A DNA stretch of 64,000 bases, taken from Cryptomeria japonica (Eukaryota > Streptophyta > Pinopsida > Cupressales > Cupressaceae). Each line of letters begins with the position of its first letter. Position 1 is the first letter of the stretch. The notes below the pieces were generated by a model. That model was not told the origin of the DNA. It ran no database searches and saw only the letters and a program-made list of their open reading frames with translations. Positions 34,217-44,028 of the stretch are shown here, piece by piece. The position numbers and the translations under genes are program-made. The stretch is from the NCBI RefSeq assembly GCF_030272615.1, contig NC_081406.1, positions 192,455,891-192,519,890 of the forward strand. The letters run 5' to 3'.

Positions 34217-34992
34217 TTAAGAAAAACACATAGGATCTTGTCCCCTTACCTTAGGTAAGGAAACTTGGTTGAGGCAATCAGATGTATCAAGCAGAATTAA
34301 AAAATGAGTCAATGTATAAGGCACAATTGGTTGCAAAAGGTTTTTTCTTGATCCCTAGTGTTGATTACTCTAAAACCTATGCACCTATTGCAAAGAAGAA
34401 TTCCATTCACCTCACTTGCAATCACTGCAACACATCACTAGGAGGTTCACAAAATGGATGTGAAGAGTTTGTTTTTTTCACGGAGGCCTTGACAAGAAGA
34501 TACACATGGAGCAGCCATAACATTTTCTACGAAATTATTCTTTGGTTTGGAAACTTAGGAAATCTATCTATGGCCTGAAACAAGCCCCTTAATCTTGGTA
34601 TGCCAAGATGTTCCTTCTCACACTTGGGTTTTCTCGTTGCTAATCAAATCCAAATATCTACATTTTGCAACAAGATGATTCTCTCCTCTTTCTAGTTCTC
34701 TATGTTGATGACTTATTGATCACAAGTAGTTCTCCATCCATTGCAGTAATGAAAATTGCCCTTCATGATAGGTATTTGATGAGTGACTTCAAATTGTTAC
34801 ATAATTTTTGTAGGATTGAAATATTTCAATCTGCTTCAAGCTTCACCATTGCATAGTACAAGCATTCTCTTCTTTCCTCTCACAGTTTCAGATGGCTAAC
34901 TACAAGCATGAAGATACACTTTCTGGAAAACTTGAGTCGGTGCTCTTCACCTTTGGTTGATGGTACCTTGTATCGACAACTTGTTGGAAGCA
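34217..34992 (+). pseudogene. Copia reverse transcriptase, truncated
   Basis: YKAQLVAKGFFLIPSVDYSKTYAPIAKKNSI (34312-34410) is the N-terminal fingers region. LYVDDLLITSSSPS contains the catalytic YVDD (34701-34712) and is followed by DRYLMSDFKLLHNF. CSSPLVDGTLYRQLVGS ends the recognisable part at about 34990, where hAT-like sequence takes over. Several frameshifts separate the blocks. Confidence 0.85.
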
Positions 34993-35500
34993 ATATTACA
35001 AGACTCGGCATATCTTGAAGCAAGTGACCCCAATTGAGTATTGGGGACTCGAGACTCAAGCACCCAACAAGTTTGGGAGACTCACCAAACCCAATGAGTC
35101 CCATGAGCTAGACTCAAATGGGGTGGGGAAAGAAAAAGCAACATTTTAGTTAGTTTAAAAAACAAACTTATAATTTTCCAATGCTTGTTCAGTTTATGAC
35201 ATGCCCATCTAGGATTTACAAAAAACTATGAAACTGGCGTGTGCCGTGAAGGTTTGTATGGTTTTCGAGATCCTCATCTAGACTTGGTGGTGGGGGCTCT
35301 GCCCTTCAACCCCACCTTGTATCGCAACAAGGAACACATGAGAGGAACTGCTCCCAAACCTTGCAAAGGTCACTACCCCAAAACCCCCATCAAACTATAA
35401 GTCTAACCAAGTAATAGACCAATGATGAATCATGATCACAAAATCTACAAAATACATATCCCTTGTGGCAAATTTCAGCATCTTCACAATCAAAGCCACA

Positions 35501-35704
35501 AGATATCATGGTTACATCATCATCTAGGACCTATCTTAGATGCTAGCACAAGACTTGCCATGACGTTAGGACACAGAGGATAGAGCACGAGGAGTCCCCG
35601 TGGATGTTGGTATCACTGGGACATGGGCAGATATCATGGTTACATCATCATCTAGGACCTATCTTAGATGCTAGCGCAAGACTTGCCATAACGTTGGGAC
35701 GCAT
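35501..35704. repeat. Direct repeat, about 70 bp, 128-bp step
   Basis: AGATATCATGGTTACATCAT..GACTTGCCAT(G/A)ACGTT.GGAC at 35501 recurs at 35629 with two or three differences. Confidence 0.88.
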
Positions 35705-36308
35705 TATGCAAGCTCCTCTGAGCCATAGACTTATATTTTTCGTTTTGATATTTGTTTGGATGCCATAGATTTCATAATCCATGAGATTTGTATACATTTG
35801 AAGATAGATATAATTTTAATATATACATCTAACAATGCTGCTTCTTTAAGCTAAAAAATAAAATTCATTTTTTATATTTTAAATTCATGTGATTGATGTA
35901 TACTTGAGTATATGGCCAAAGTAGCATTTATTTGATTAGTTTATTGTGTCTTTAAAGATTATTTATTAAAGGGTGCATGAATCAAGTTTTAAATCCTTAA
36001 TGTTGATGATAGAATAGCTACGGTCAGAATCTATTAGGACCGATAGAGACAATGTATCGGCCTTAGACAATTACGTATACCAGCTACTAATGAAAACCGA
36101 TATTAAATGCCTAATCTATTAAACAATATTAAAATTGATATTAGTTATGTCTATATATATAATCAATATGAAAAACATTAGCAAATGATTGCTGTCGATA
36201 TGTATAATCGACTATCGACATCTATATTACATTATCGATCTTTATTAGCACTGTATTGTCTGATGTGTGTTATTGCACATAACTGGTTCTGTTTAAAATT
36301 GGTTTAGT

Positions 36309-36316
36309 TATAAATA
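36309..36316 (+). promoter_or_regulatory. TATA box of the solo LTR
   Basis: TATAAATA in the context GGTTTAGTTATAAATACC, about 310 bp into the LTR, as expected for the end of U3. Confidence 0.6.
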
Positions 36317-36432
36317 CCAATTACATTAATGGATCAGTTTGCCTCCAAAGGTATCATGTCCCTATGTGTAGAGTCACGAGCTTGGGTATCCTATATCATA
36401 CAATGCAATTCCTTTGGGAGGAATATATAGAG

Positions 36433-36652
36433 GATACGATAAGGCGGAGATATAATAAGCAGACAGCGATATATAAATGATACGATAAGGCAGAGATATA
36501 ATCAGCAGCTAGCAATAAATATACACTGTTCATATAGAGAACTATAAGCAATAAAAGGTGGATACATATACAGCAGTCTTTGACATATACACATTTAGTT
36601 TGTGATATGCAAGTGCTTTGACATATACACATTTAGTTTGTGATATTCACTT
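36433..36652. repeat. Two short tandem duplications in the solo LTR
   Basis: TACGATAAGGC(G/A)GAGATATAAT is repeated with a step of about 46 bp (36433-36527). CTTTGACATATACACATTTA is repeated with a step of about 39 bp (36576-36652). Confidence 0.8.
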
Positions 36653-36880
36653 GCAGTGAATTCGATATACATTCTGCACATTGGATCTCCATCGCATATA
36701 GTTTGAATTGACATCGAACGGAGATTAAAGTTCAGATAAAATTTAATATTACCTACCTATTATAATCTGATCAAAACTTTAACACTTAAAAATCTCTATA
36801 TTTCATCATTTTTTCAATTTGTCAAGTCTGGGTGCCCAGACCAAGTCCGAGTTTTCCAAATATGGTTGGGAGCCTCACTT

Positions 36881-37270
36881 GACTCATGATTCTCAGAATT
36901 GCAAATCCACTATATGTTACAGCTCCTCTCTTGGTTTTGGTCCTATTTGTTTTTCAAGCAAGAAGCAATTTTCTATTGCTCCATCCTCCATTGAGTCTCA
37001 AGGGTGCTATTAATGCCACAACTGAGACCATTTGACTTCAACACATTCTCACTAAGTTCGTCATATTTTGTTACACCTAGAGTGCCATACAAATTTCACA
37101 AAACACAATCCATTATCAACAAACCAAGCACATAATGGTTCATGTGCACTACATTCAAGAGCTTTACCATGGACAAGTCATTGACCTCTATTATTGCCCT
37201 ACTTCTAAGCAAGTTGTTGATATTGTCAGCAAATCCTTTACAAAAAGCAAGGATCTTCATCTATGAGCTT
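36881..37270 (+). pseudogene. Copia RNase H and C-terminus
   Basis: DSQNCKSTICYSSSLGFGPICFSSKKQFSIAPSS.. is the conserved RNase H tract. It is followed in the next frame by GAINATTETI, then HIMVHVHYIQELYHGQVIDLYYCPTSKQVVDIVSKSFTK, the standard Copia polyprotein end. Position just before the polypurine tract confirms the identity. At least two frameshifts. Confidence 0.82.
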
Positions 37271-37460
37271 TATTAGGATACAGAAGGCTTCATCTTCTAG
37301 GGGGGGCTTCTTAGTGTATCCTTCTCTCTTTATTCTAGGACAGGCTACTATCTCTTTTTTTGGGGGGTGGGGGGATGAAGGGGTTGGGGTGGCAGGGGGA
37401 GGGGGGTTTATGTATATGTATGCCTCATCAACTGTCAGTTGTCAAGACGAAGTTGCAGTC

Positions 37461-37469
37461 AAGGGAGAG
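37461..37469 (+). promoter_or_regulatory. Copia polypurine tract
   Basis: AAGGGAGAG directly precedes TGTTAGTGTAGG, the start of the 3' LTR. G-rich runs between 37295 and 37410 lie just upstream. Confidence 0.75.
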
Positions 37470-37760
37470 TGTTAGTGTAGGTTTTTTATTTTCCTTATGT
37501 TCGATGATTTTTTTTCCTACACATTATTAAGCTTGTTTAGATTAACTAGACATGGTTATTATGAGAGCACATGACATAATCCATCAATTAAATGTGTCAC
37601 TCTCACCCACTTTGGGTAGTTGAGTAGCACACCCCCTTTTGTATTTACTAGCCACCTCTCATAACTATTTGTTTGGCTTTATCTAAGTGGGTGCAACATG
37701 TATTTTGGCATTAACCAAGTAAATGAAACTCTTGACTATTTCTTATAGTCGGAGTTTTAG
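37470..37760 (+). repeat. 3' LTR of the Copia element, truncated
   Basis: Collinear with the 5' LTR up to about 37750 (shared GAGAGCACATG.CATAATCCATC and GTATTTTGGCATTAACCAA). The remaining roughly 240 bp of the LTR are absent. Confidence 0.75.
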
Positions 37761-38009
37761 TTCTCTTAGATGCCAAAATTCTTCTAAGTGGTCCTAAATG
37801 GACAATCACAAATGCTCTAGCACTCCCAATCATGCCACACAACTAGACAGGCCCCCCGATGTTTGTAGCTGTTGTGAATCAAGGATTTTGTACACCAGAG
37901 GACCTGCCAACACATCTCATCCCCCACTACTCTTTCACACCACTACCATACAACACATTTTCCTTGCACTCTTATATCTAGAATCATTAATCCCACAATC
38001 TCTTAAAAG

Positions 38010-39070
38010 AAAAATGAAGGCATCCTAAGACAAAAGATGGAGGCTTTGCTCCTTTGTTTTTCCCATTAAAAAATTATAATTATCTTCTTAAGTAGTTTAT
38101 ACATTGCTTGTTGGTAGATTAATGGAAGAATGCAAACATCCCAAGACACAAGAAGAAGCCTTCCGTCCTTTGTTTTCCTCATTAGAAACTTCTAAAGATC
38201 TTCTCCAACACTTCTTGCCTTAGAGGGAAATAGCCAACATTAGAAAATATGTCCTATCAAAATTTTATCAATAGTCAAAACTTCCAACAAATTAACTTCT
38301 TTCCAAATTTGTAATACACAGTGCCCTTGTTCAATCGTGGAGGAGGGTCATCTTTCCCAGCGAGCAAACCTTTATGTTTCTTTACTCATCATTGTGGTGG
38401 CAACTTCCACAAAAGCATCCAAAACAATATTTTACCTTCAACTAATTGTTGAGTAAGATCACAAATTAAACTCATCATCGTCAAAGTGAAGAACATAGAA
38501 TTGACTACCATCTAGCAAACAGATACCTCTAACTTTACTATGAATTTTGATTGAATCCAACAAATACCCAAAAGAGCATTGACGCTGATAACATGGAAAT
38601 AAGGAGCTAAAGGGCATTCCTATTTAATGGGTATCTACTACAGAATGATAGATATGAGAATACCATTAATAGTAACCCTTCTAGAAGCATGTGAAAACAT
38701 ACTCATTACCTTGTGTAAGGATCCAAAGGCCACCTAGTCCAACATGTTCAAGATGAAATCTTGCTGTAAAAGGTCAAAAGCTTTACCAAAGATAGTCTTT
38801 ACAAAAAGAGATTTCAGACCAAAATCTCCAGTCCATTCCATTTGTTACCATCCAATGCATGCACAAGGTAATGACACACATTGTTTACACATCTTTTAGA
38901 CATTGTGTGTTGTCCACTGTCTCAATCTTATGCTACAAACGATTGGCAACGAAATTGATTGGATCAAATAACTATAGGTCGAGACCAAAAAGATCCAAAT
39001 TGTTCATCACAAATCACCACATGTTGCAAGGCATATTCAAAACATTAGAAAACACCTCTTGAATCTTCAA
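38010..39070 (-). pseudogene. L1-type LINE reverse transcriptase relic
   Basis: On the minus strand, from 39070 down: LFDPINFVANRL (matching the ..K..ANRL tract before the palm), KAFDLLQQDFILNMLD (motif A region with its Asp), SRRVTINGILI and ECPLAPYFHVIS (the G..QGCPL.P tract), then VRGICLLDGSQFYVLHFDDDEF, the ADD motif with Ala replaced by Asp. Further down a WEKQRSKA../MRKTKDGRLLLVSWDVC pair is duplicated (38010-38090 and 38120-38205), corresponding to the post-RT region. Many stops. The 5' endonuclease part and poly-A tail were not found. Confidence 0.68.
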
Positions 39071-40044
39071 TCAAAATTCCATCACAAGTTTTTTATTTTT
39101 TATTTAAAAAACTAAAATATTTTTTAATTTGAAGTTTCATTTATATGTTTATAGAACTCTAACTCTCTAACCTTGCCTCAATAAGTTGTTAGCTCATCTA
39201 CACTTGAATGGAATTAAAGAGCATAATCCATCCACCCAATAAGTTGCAACCAATTGAACTCAAAAAAGGTAGAGGGCTTAGTGTACAACCAATTGAACTC
39301 AAAAAAGGTAGAGGGCTTAGTGTACATACATTCCAACTTGCACCTTCTTTTACGCAACCACAATGACTTTGTACAAGCAACGGAAAACAAAATTGTTGGA
39401 TATAGAACTAGAGCAAACTAACTTGAATGCTTCCACTCAAAATACTTCACTTATTGATGATGAGTCAAATAGCCAACATATTTTTAGTGAGAGTGGCAAT
39501 GGCACTACTTGTAGTTCTTTTGATCTACCTACATCACTAATGTCAATGTTGATGATGATGAAGACCTCTATGCCACTAATTGCCAAATTATTAATTTTTG
39601 ATATTGAAGATTGAATATTTATCATAACATTCAAGTTTAATTGACATTGAAGTTAGTACTTTCGATTCTTAAGGTGGTTTTGTTTATTATATGATGCTAA
39701 GTAGTATTTTATACTTAACTCCTATTTTTAGGCTACACATTTGTATATAGTTACGATTTTTATATGTTTTTGTATGGATGAACCCAAATTGAACACACCT
39801 CCAAAGAAAATTTGGCCAATTCCACATACAGAACCCCCAAACCCAAACCTAAACTAGTAAATTAGGTTTGAACATAAAGATATTACAGATTCCTTTCTAT
39901 ATCAAGTATCATCACTTGGTTCATCATGGTATTTTAGATTTTGTTTAGGAAGACATAGATAGTACTTTGAATTCTTTCATATCCTAATTTTTTGAACTTC
40001 ATGTGCATGTGTAATGTCCCCTTCTTGAAATGGGATTTAATAAT
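39071..40044. other. No gene recognised
   Basis: Contains a perfect 39-bp tandem duplication (39247-39324) and an open stretch 39363-39614 (KLLDIELEQTNLNASTQNTS..) with acidic/Ser-rich composition like a hAT transposase tail, which I cannot confirm. Confidence 0.35.
39247..39324. repeat. 39-bp perfect tandem duplication
   Basis: CAACCAATTGAACTC..AGAGGGCTTAGTGTA occurs twice head to tail (starts 39247 and 39286) with no visible difference. Confidence 0.9.
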
Positions 40045-40397
40045 TGTAGCATCGTAAATTGTCATCAATCCAATTTACACCTCATGTTTGTGCTCCCACT
40101 TTAGCGTGTCCTATCCTCATCCCCTTTCTAGGTCCATTCAGGCCTGATTATTCAACTTTGATGTCATGTACACCCTTTGGTGGGTCCCACTGTGAGATGC
40201 CCACCTCCTTGGCTACTTGTTTTAGTCCTCTTTGCAAAAGGACCAAAGCATGGTCTAGGGTGCCCCAAAATGCCCTTGTCCCTCTCAAAAGGGCCCCAAT
40301 TTGAAATGGGGTAGGTGTTATATCTCCTTGACAGAATTTGATCCCCGAGGCTACATGACCGTTGGAGGTCAGCCTAATCAAAACTTTACCTAGGGAA

Positions 40398-40408
40398 CCC
40401 TATATAAA
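40398..40408 (+). promoter_or_regulatory. TATA box of the family B LTR
   Basis: CCCTATATAAAGACATCC, a consensus TATATAAA about 355 bp into the LTR. Confidence 0.65.
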
Positions 40409-40753
40409 GACATCCTATCAATTTATTTAGACCTAGAAGAGATCCATAAGCTATCTATAACATTCATGCATTTATGAAGCATTCATTATCAAGCATATTC
40501 AGAGATTCAAGGCTGAATATTCATCTTCAACCATTGTGGAGCAAAGTTACATCAATGTTCATGCAAGCTTGTGTGTGTGATTAGGGTTTTTCATGTCCAT
40601 GTGTTTGTCATGCCATTACATTCAACATTTGTGATTACATTCAAAGAACATTACATCATCATCAACAATTGCAGATCTGAAGTATATCTCCCTAACATTT
40701 ATTTCAGTATTCGCATTATTTCATTCATGGTTAATTCCAAAACTGGGGTTTGA

Positions 40754-40948
40754 GGGCTTCGGCCCTAGCTCGCCCGGTCGTGGATCGCAAATTAAGGCGT
40801 GGGTATGCTCCCCATGGTCTTGAGTTCGAGTCCCCGGCTGTGTTAACTCTGTGTTTGTTGCTACCTTGTGAGCGGGTCATACACACTAGGGGATTAGTCT
40901 CGCTTCGGCAAGGACACCTCCAAATTCCATGATAGTGAATATAAAAAA
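40754..40948 (+). mobile_element. tRNA-derived SINE
   Basis: A 195-bp insert with a poly-A-like tail (ATAAAAAA) is flanked by perfect 15-bp duplications AAAACTGGGGTTTGA (40739-40753 and 40949-40963). The head starts GGGCTTCGGCCCTAGCTCG; GAGTTCGAGTCCCC matches the RNA polymerase III B box (GGTTCGANTCC), and an A-box-like region lies about 45 bp upstream. Long perfect duplications and an A tail mean LINE-mediated insertion. The short open frame through it is not a gene. Confidence 0.88.
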
Positions 40949-41473
40949 AAAACTGGGGTTTGACCTAAGGCAAACCCCTATCCCCAACATCTTTCTCTTT
41001 CTTTCTATGTGCAAGAAACAGGTGCAAAGCTATACTTGAGAAATCTAGTAGAGTCAACAATGCCGAATACCTCACCTTTCGACAGTGGAAAATTAGAAGG
41101 AAAAGGGCAGATTTGTGTTATCTGGTCCCAAAAAATCAAGCCAAACTTTGAAGGACAGATTTTAGACATCTCATTTTGCTCAAATCCAAGTCAGTGGCTC
41201 TGTGGGACACCTATAGGTTACTGTTTCTGTCAGATCACTTCAATAATCCCTCATTTTACCCTAATTTCATAATCAATCAAATTCAACTTAGAAAGAGGAT
41301 TAATCAACACCCCCTCACCCAATTGAATCCAATCAGAAATCTCAATCTCCTTCCTATTCAGGATTGAGGCTAGATCTATTAGGTTCAATCCTCTTTCAAA
41401 GTATGTGTGTTAATTGGGCTACTTAGTGGTTTTATTATCTTAAACCTTAATTCTCAATTTTCACCACATTACA

Positions 41474-41650
41474 ATAATAAATAATAATAATAAATTAAAA
41501 TATAAAAGAATAAAAATTTAATTTAATTAAGTTTAATGAATGGTCAAAAGAAATGCTCCACAGGGACGAGTCCCCTATGTTGGTACCCATGTTCCCATAT
41601 CGGGTACAGCACAGGGACACGAAGATGGCTTTCAAATGTACCCTCCTATT
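41474..41650. other. AT-rich spacer then GC-rich element fragment
   Basis: A tract of AATAAT/TAAATTAAAA is followed by GGGACGAGTCCCC and a GGTACCCATG..CCCATATCGGGTAC inverted pair (41565-41605), possibly the edge of a GGGAC-motif hAT relative. Confidence 0.35.
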
Positions 41651-41689
41651 GTGATGTTTCCACACATCGCCCCATTGCAAATGGGGACC
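41651..41689. repeat. Left arm of a 39-bp inverted repeat
   Basis: GTGATGTTTCCACACATCGC followed by CCCATTGCAAATGGGGACC. The reverse complement is at 46128-46166 with about three mismatches. The inner part CCCCATTGCAAATGGGG is itself palindromic. Confidence 0.88.
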
Positions 41690-44028
41690 TGTTGATGTGT
41701 TTTTTGTACACAACCAAACACAGAATAAAATACCTAAAGGGTACCTTATCCTCTCTTGAATAAAGTCTCTGAATGCTGAAGATATCGCGAAAAGGATCAA
41801 TCAGGATGACTTCAAGGTTCTTCGTTGTAGGATCTCTACGTGTGGATAAGCTCTCTGTGGTATGATGTGATTTTGCTGGAATCACGAGGGGACTTACACT
41901 TGATGACTGAACATCTGATTTGCTAGAATCACAAGTCCTACTAACTAACTGGAAGACAAACAAATGGCAAAAGATGCAAGGTTCAGGAAGTCTACTCTAC
42001 TACCTAGAATGCGAGAAGATGGATGAATGACTAGGTGGATTCATACTGGGCTGGGTCTCACCATCAAGCTGAACAATTCAACACCAACTCAGTGCGATCT
42101 TCTAAGGGATGCTTCCAATATGTTTAAATCGTACACCATCTGACAATGATCACCATTCAAGAAAATGCATGAAACAATAGACGTGTAACGACTTATGATT
42201 AAGCTCATTTCATTCCAGTTGACCACACAAGGCATCCTTACAATCAGTAAGAGGCTAATGGTATGGATTAAACGGATTCCACACAGGTGCATTCAACAAT
42301 TTCCTTCATTCGATCTAATCATCTACCATCTAGAATTGAAGATTCAACAAGAAACCATGCATATTGCAAGAAACGACACACTTCACCATTACTTCAATGA
42401 AAATGGAGTTTGTTTACAATCAATGGCAACAATTTCTTGCCTTGTCCTCCTATTCTACTCTAATTGCTATTCTATCAACTAACTAATCACATTCTAACTA
42501 CTCTCTATTCACTAACTCCTTTCTATTAGCCCTTTACAAATGAAGAGTTAGGGCTTATATAGTGCCCTTAATACAATTCAATGGCTAAGATCAATTTGAG
42601 ATCAATGGCCAAGATTCTACAATGAAAACCCTAATTAGGGTTTGTTACAACAAACTCAATTCTGACCAATGAAATAATTGTATTAATTGGACATGTCTTC
42701 TCTGGAAAATTCAACCAATGGATAGCTGGGGTAGGTACATCGAAGTTTGTGCCATCTCCCATGAGTTAGGTACATTGAATCTAGACATGCTGAGGTGGAC
42801 CACACCGACTGGAGAAGTGATGACTGGGATGCCACCTTGTCTGACACTTGGTTGATGCCAATTTGATGTTGCTGAGAAGCTAGCTTTAATTAACTCTTCT
42901 GAAACTATCTGCTTCTTCAACGAACCCTTGCTCTAACTTCTTTTGTCTTTAATGTGCAGGATGATTGATGTACCTCACCTTGGAATGATGGATTGGAAGA
43001 AGTTATTCCTGATGATGCTTGACCGAAGAAGGCCATCCTTGTCGATGCTAGACTAGAGGAGGTCGCCCTTATCCTTGCTTGATCTTCTTTGATGATACTG
43101 AGCTGGAGGAGATCATCTTTGTCCTGGACCAGATCTTCTTTGATGAGAACCTGCCGACTTGTAGATACTCCAGCCTTAGGAGTCGCCATCTTGATACCTA
43201 CACAACATTTCAACATTAGTCCCTGAGCATTAAAGGGTAGAAAATAAGACTCAAAAGGAAGATTTAAGATTTTAATTAGGAAACTTCATGATAAATCTAG
43301 AGTTATCATTTCCTAATTAATTAATCAACACTTAGACTTTTCTAAAAAAAGTGCCCAAAAATCAAGTCTTGAACAAGGATATTAGGATAATTTCGCCATA
43401 CCTCCTCTTGAGTACTTAACTCTAAGACATCTGAAAATGATGAAAGAAGACTGGATTTTACTAGACAAGGTTTAGATTATAATCTTCCCTTGGATGAATT
43501 ACGCCTCCATTAGTCTTTAAAAGAGCTCCACCTTCCACTAGCTTCTTCAAAATTTGGAAATTCGCTTTCAAATACCTTCCAAAATCTAGAAATTATCCTC
43601 CAATCTAGCAAGAAATTCGCCTCTCCAATTTGCTCCTCAATTTTGCACTTAGAAGGATGAATGAATGATTTGCAACTTGAGGCAATACTCCCTCATTATA
43701 TAGAGCGCTCACCTCACTCAACCATGAGGCCAACCTAGTATTTTAATAATAAAATAAGATAATAATCCATTAAAAAGGAGGCCGACTTGCTTGCAAAAGC
43801 CAATAAATGTGTTTGAGCGGTCAATTTGTATTTTTGTTAAATTTTAAAAATTAATTTTAGTGCCTCCAAGGTGGATTTTTTAATTATTTCAAGGCCTAAA
43901 AATTAATTTATTAAAAAAATTAATGCGAATTTATTTTAATCCTCCCAAATGTTTGGAATTTAGCAAATTTGGTGATTTTGAGGGATATCAACGCTTGACT
44001 AAGGTATTAATGAAGAATATCAATAACT
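41690..44028 (-). other. Retrotransposon-like non-coding and short ORF region
   Basis: No domain recognised. A minus-strand open stretch 42917-43216 (MATPKAGVSTSRQVLIKEDL.., rich in Ser/Gln/Lys) resembles the start of a retrotransposon ORF but has no motif. Another minus-strand stretch, 41646-41963, runs into the inverted repeat. Probably internal and LTR sequence of a minus-strand element. Confidence 0.35.

Larger units (their letters stand above)
36001..36784 (+). mobile_element. Solo LTR
   Basis: Starts TGTTGATGATAGAATAGC and ends ACTTTAACA, flanked by a perfect 5-bp duplication CTTAA (35996-36000 and 36785-36789). Contains a TATA box and short tandem repeats (36433-36527 and 36576-36652). 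No internal region. Its family is not otherwise present in the window. Confidence 0.85.
34993..36880. mobile_element. hAT-like non-autonomous insertion with nested solo LTR
   Basis: Copia RT text breaks off and RNase H text resumes at about 36880. The left edge is rich in GACTC/GAGTC (34993-35115) and the right edge has CAAGTCTGGGTGCCCAGACC and TTGACTC words (36820-36890). 35285-35395 shares the phrase CTGCCC(T/C)T.GACCCC.CC(C/T)TGTATCGCAACAAGGA with the hAT at 54797. No clean 8-bp target duplication was found, and about 130 Copia codons are missing, so a deletion accompanied or followed the insertion. Confidence 0.45.
28816..37760 (+). mobile_element. Decayed Ty1/Copia retrotransposon with nested insertions
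   Basis: 5' LTR 28816-29345, PBS at 29346, then gag, protease, integrase, RT and RNase H in Copia order, a polypurine tract at 37461 and the start of the 3' LTR at 37470. Every domain carries stops and frameshifts. A hAT-like block separates RT from RNase H, and the leader (29346-31740) is expanded by tandem duplications. The 3' LTR matches the 5' LTR to about 37750 and then diverges, so its end is missing. Confidence 0.85.
40045..41473 (+). mobile_element. Solo LTR (family B) with nested SINE
   Basis: Starts TGTAGCATCGTAAATTGTC, ends TTCACCACATTACA, with ATAAT on both sides (40040-40044 and 41474-41478). A TATA box lies at about 40400. The LTR start is shared with 10026. The right flank is AT-repetitive (AATAAT), which weakens the duplication evidence slightly. 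Confidence 0.75.

Noticed and set aside
40750-40932. 60-codon open frame, or a possible tRNA gene
   Set aside because: The sequence is a SINE: it has a B box but no complete cloverleaf with paired acceptor arms, and it carries an A tail and target duplications.
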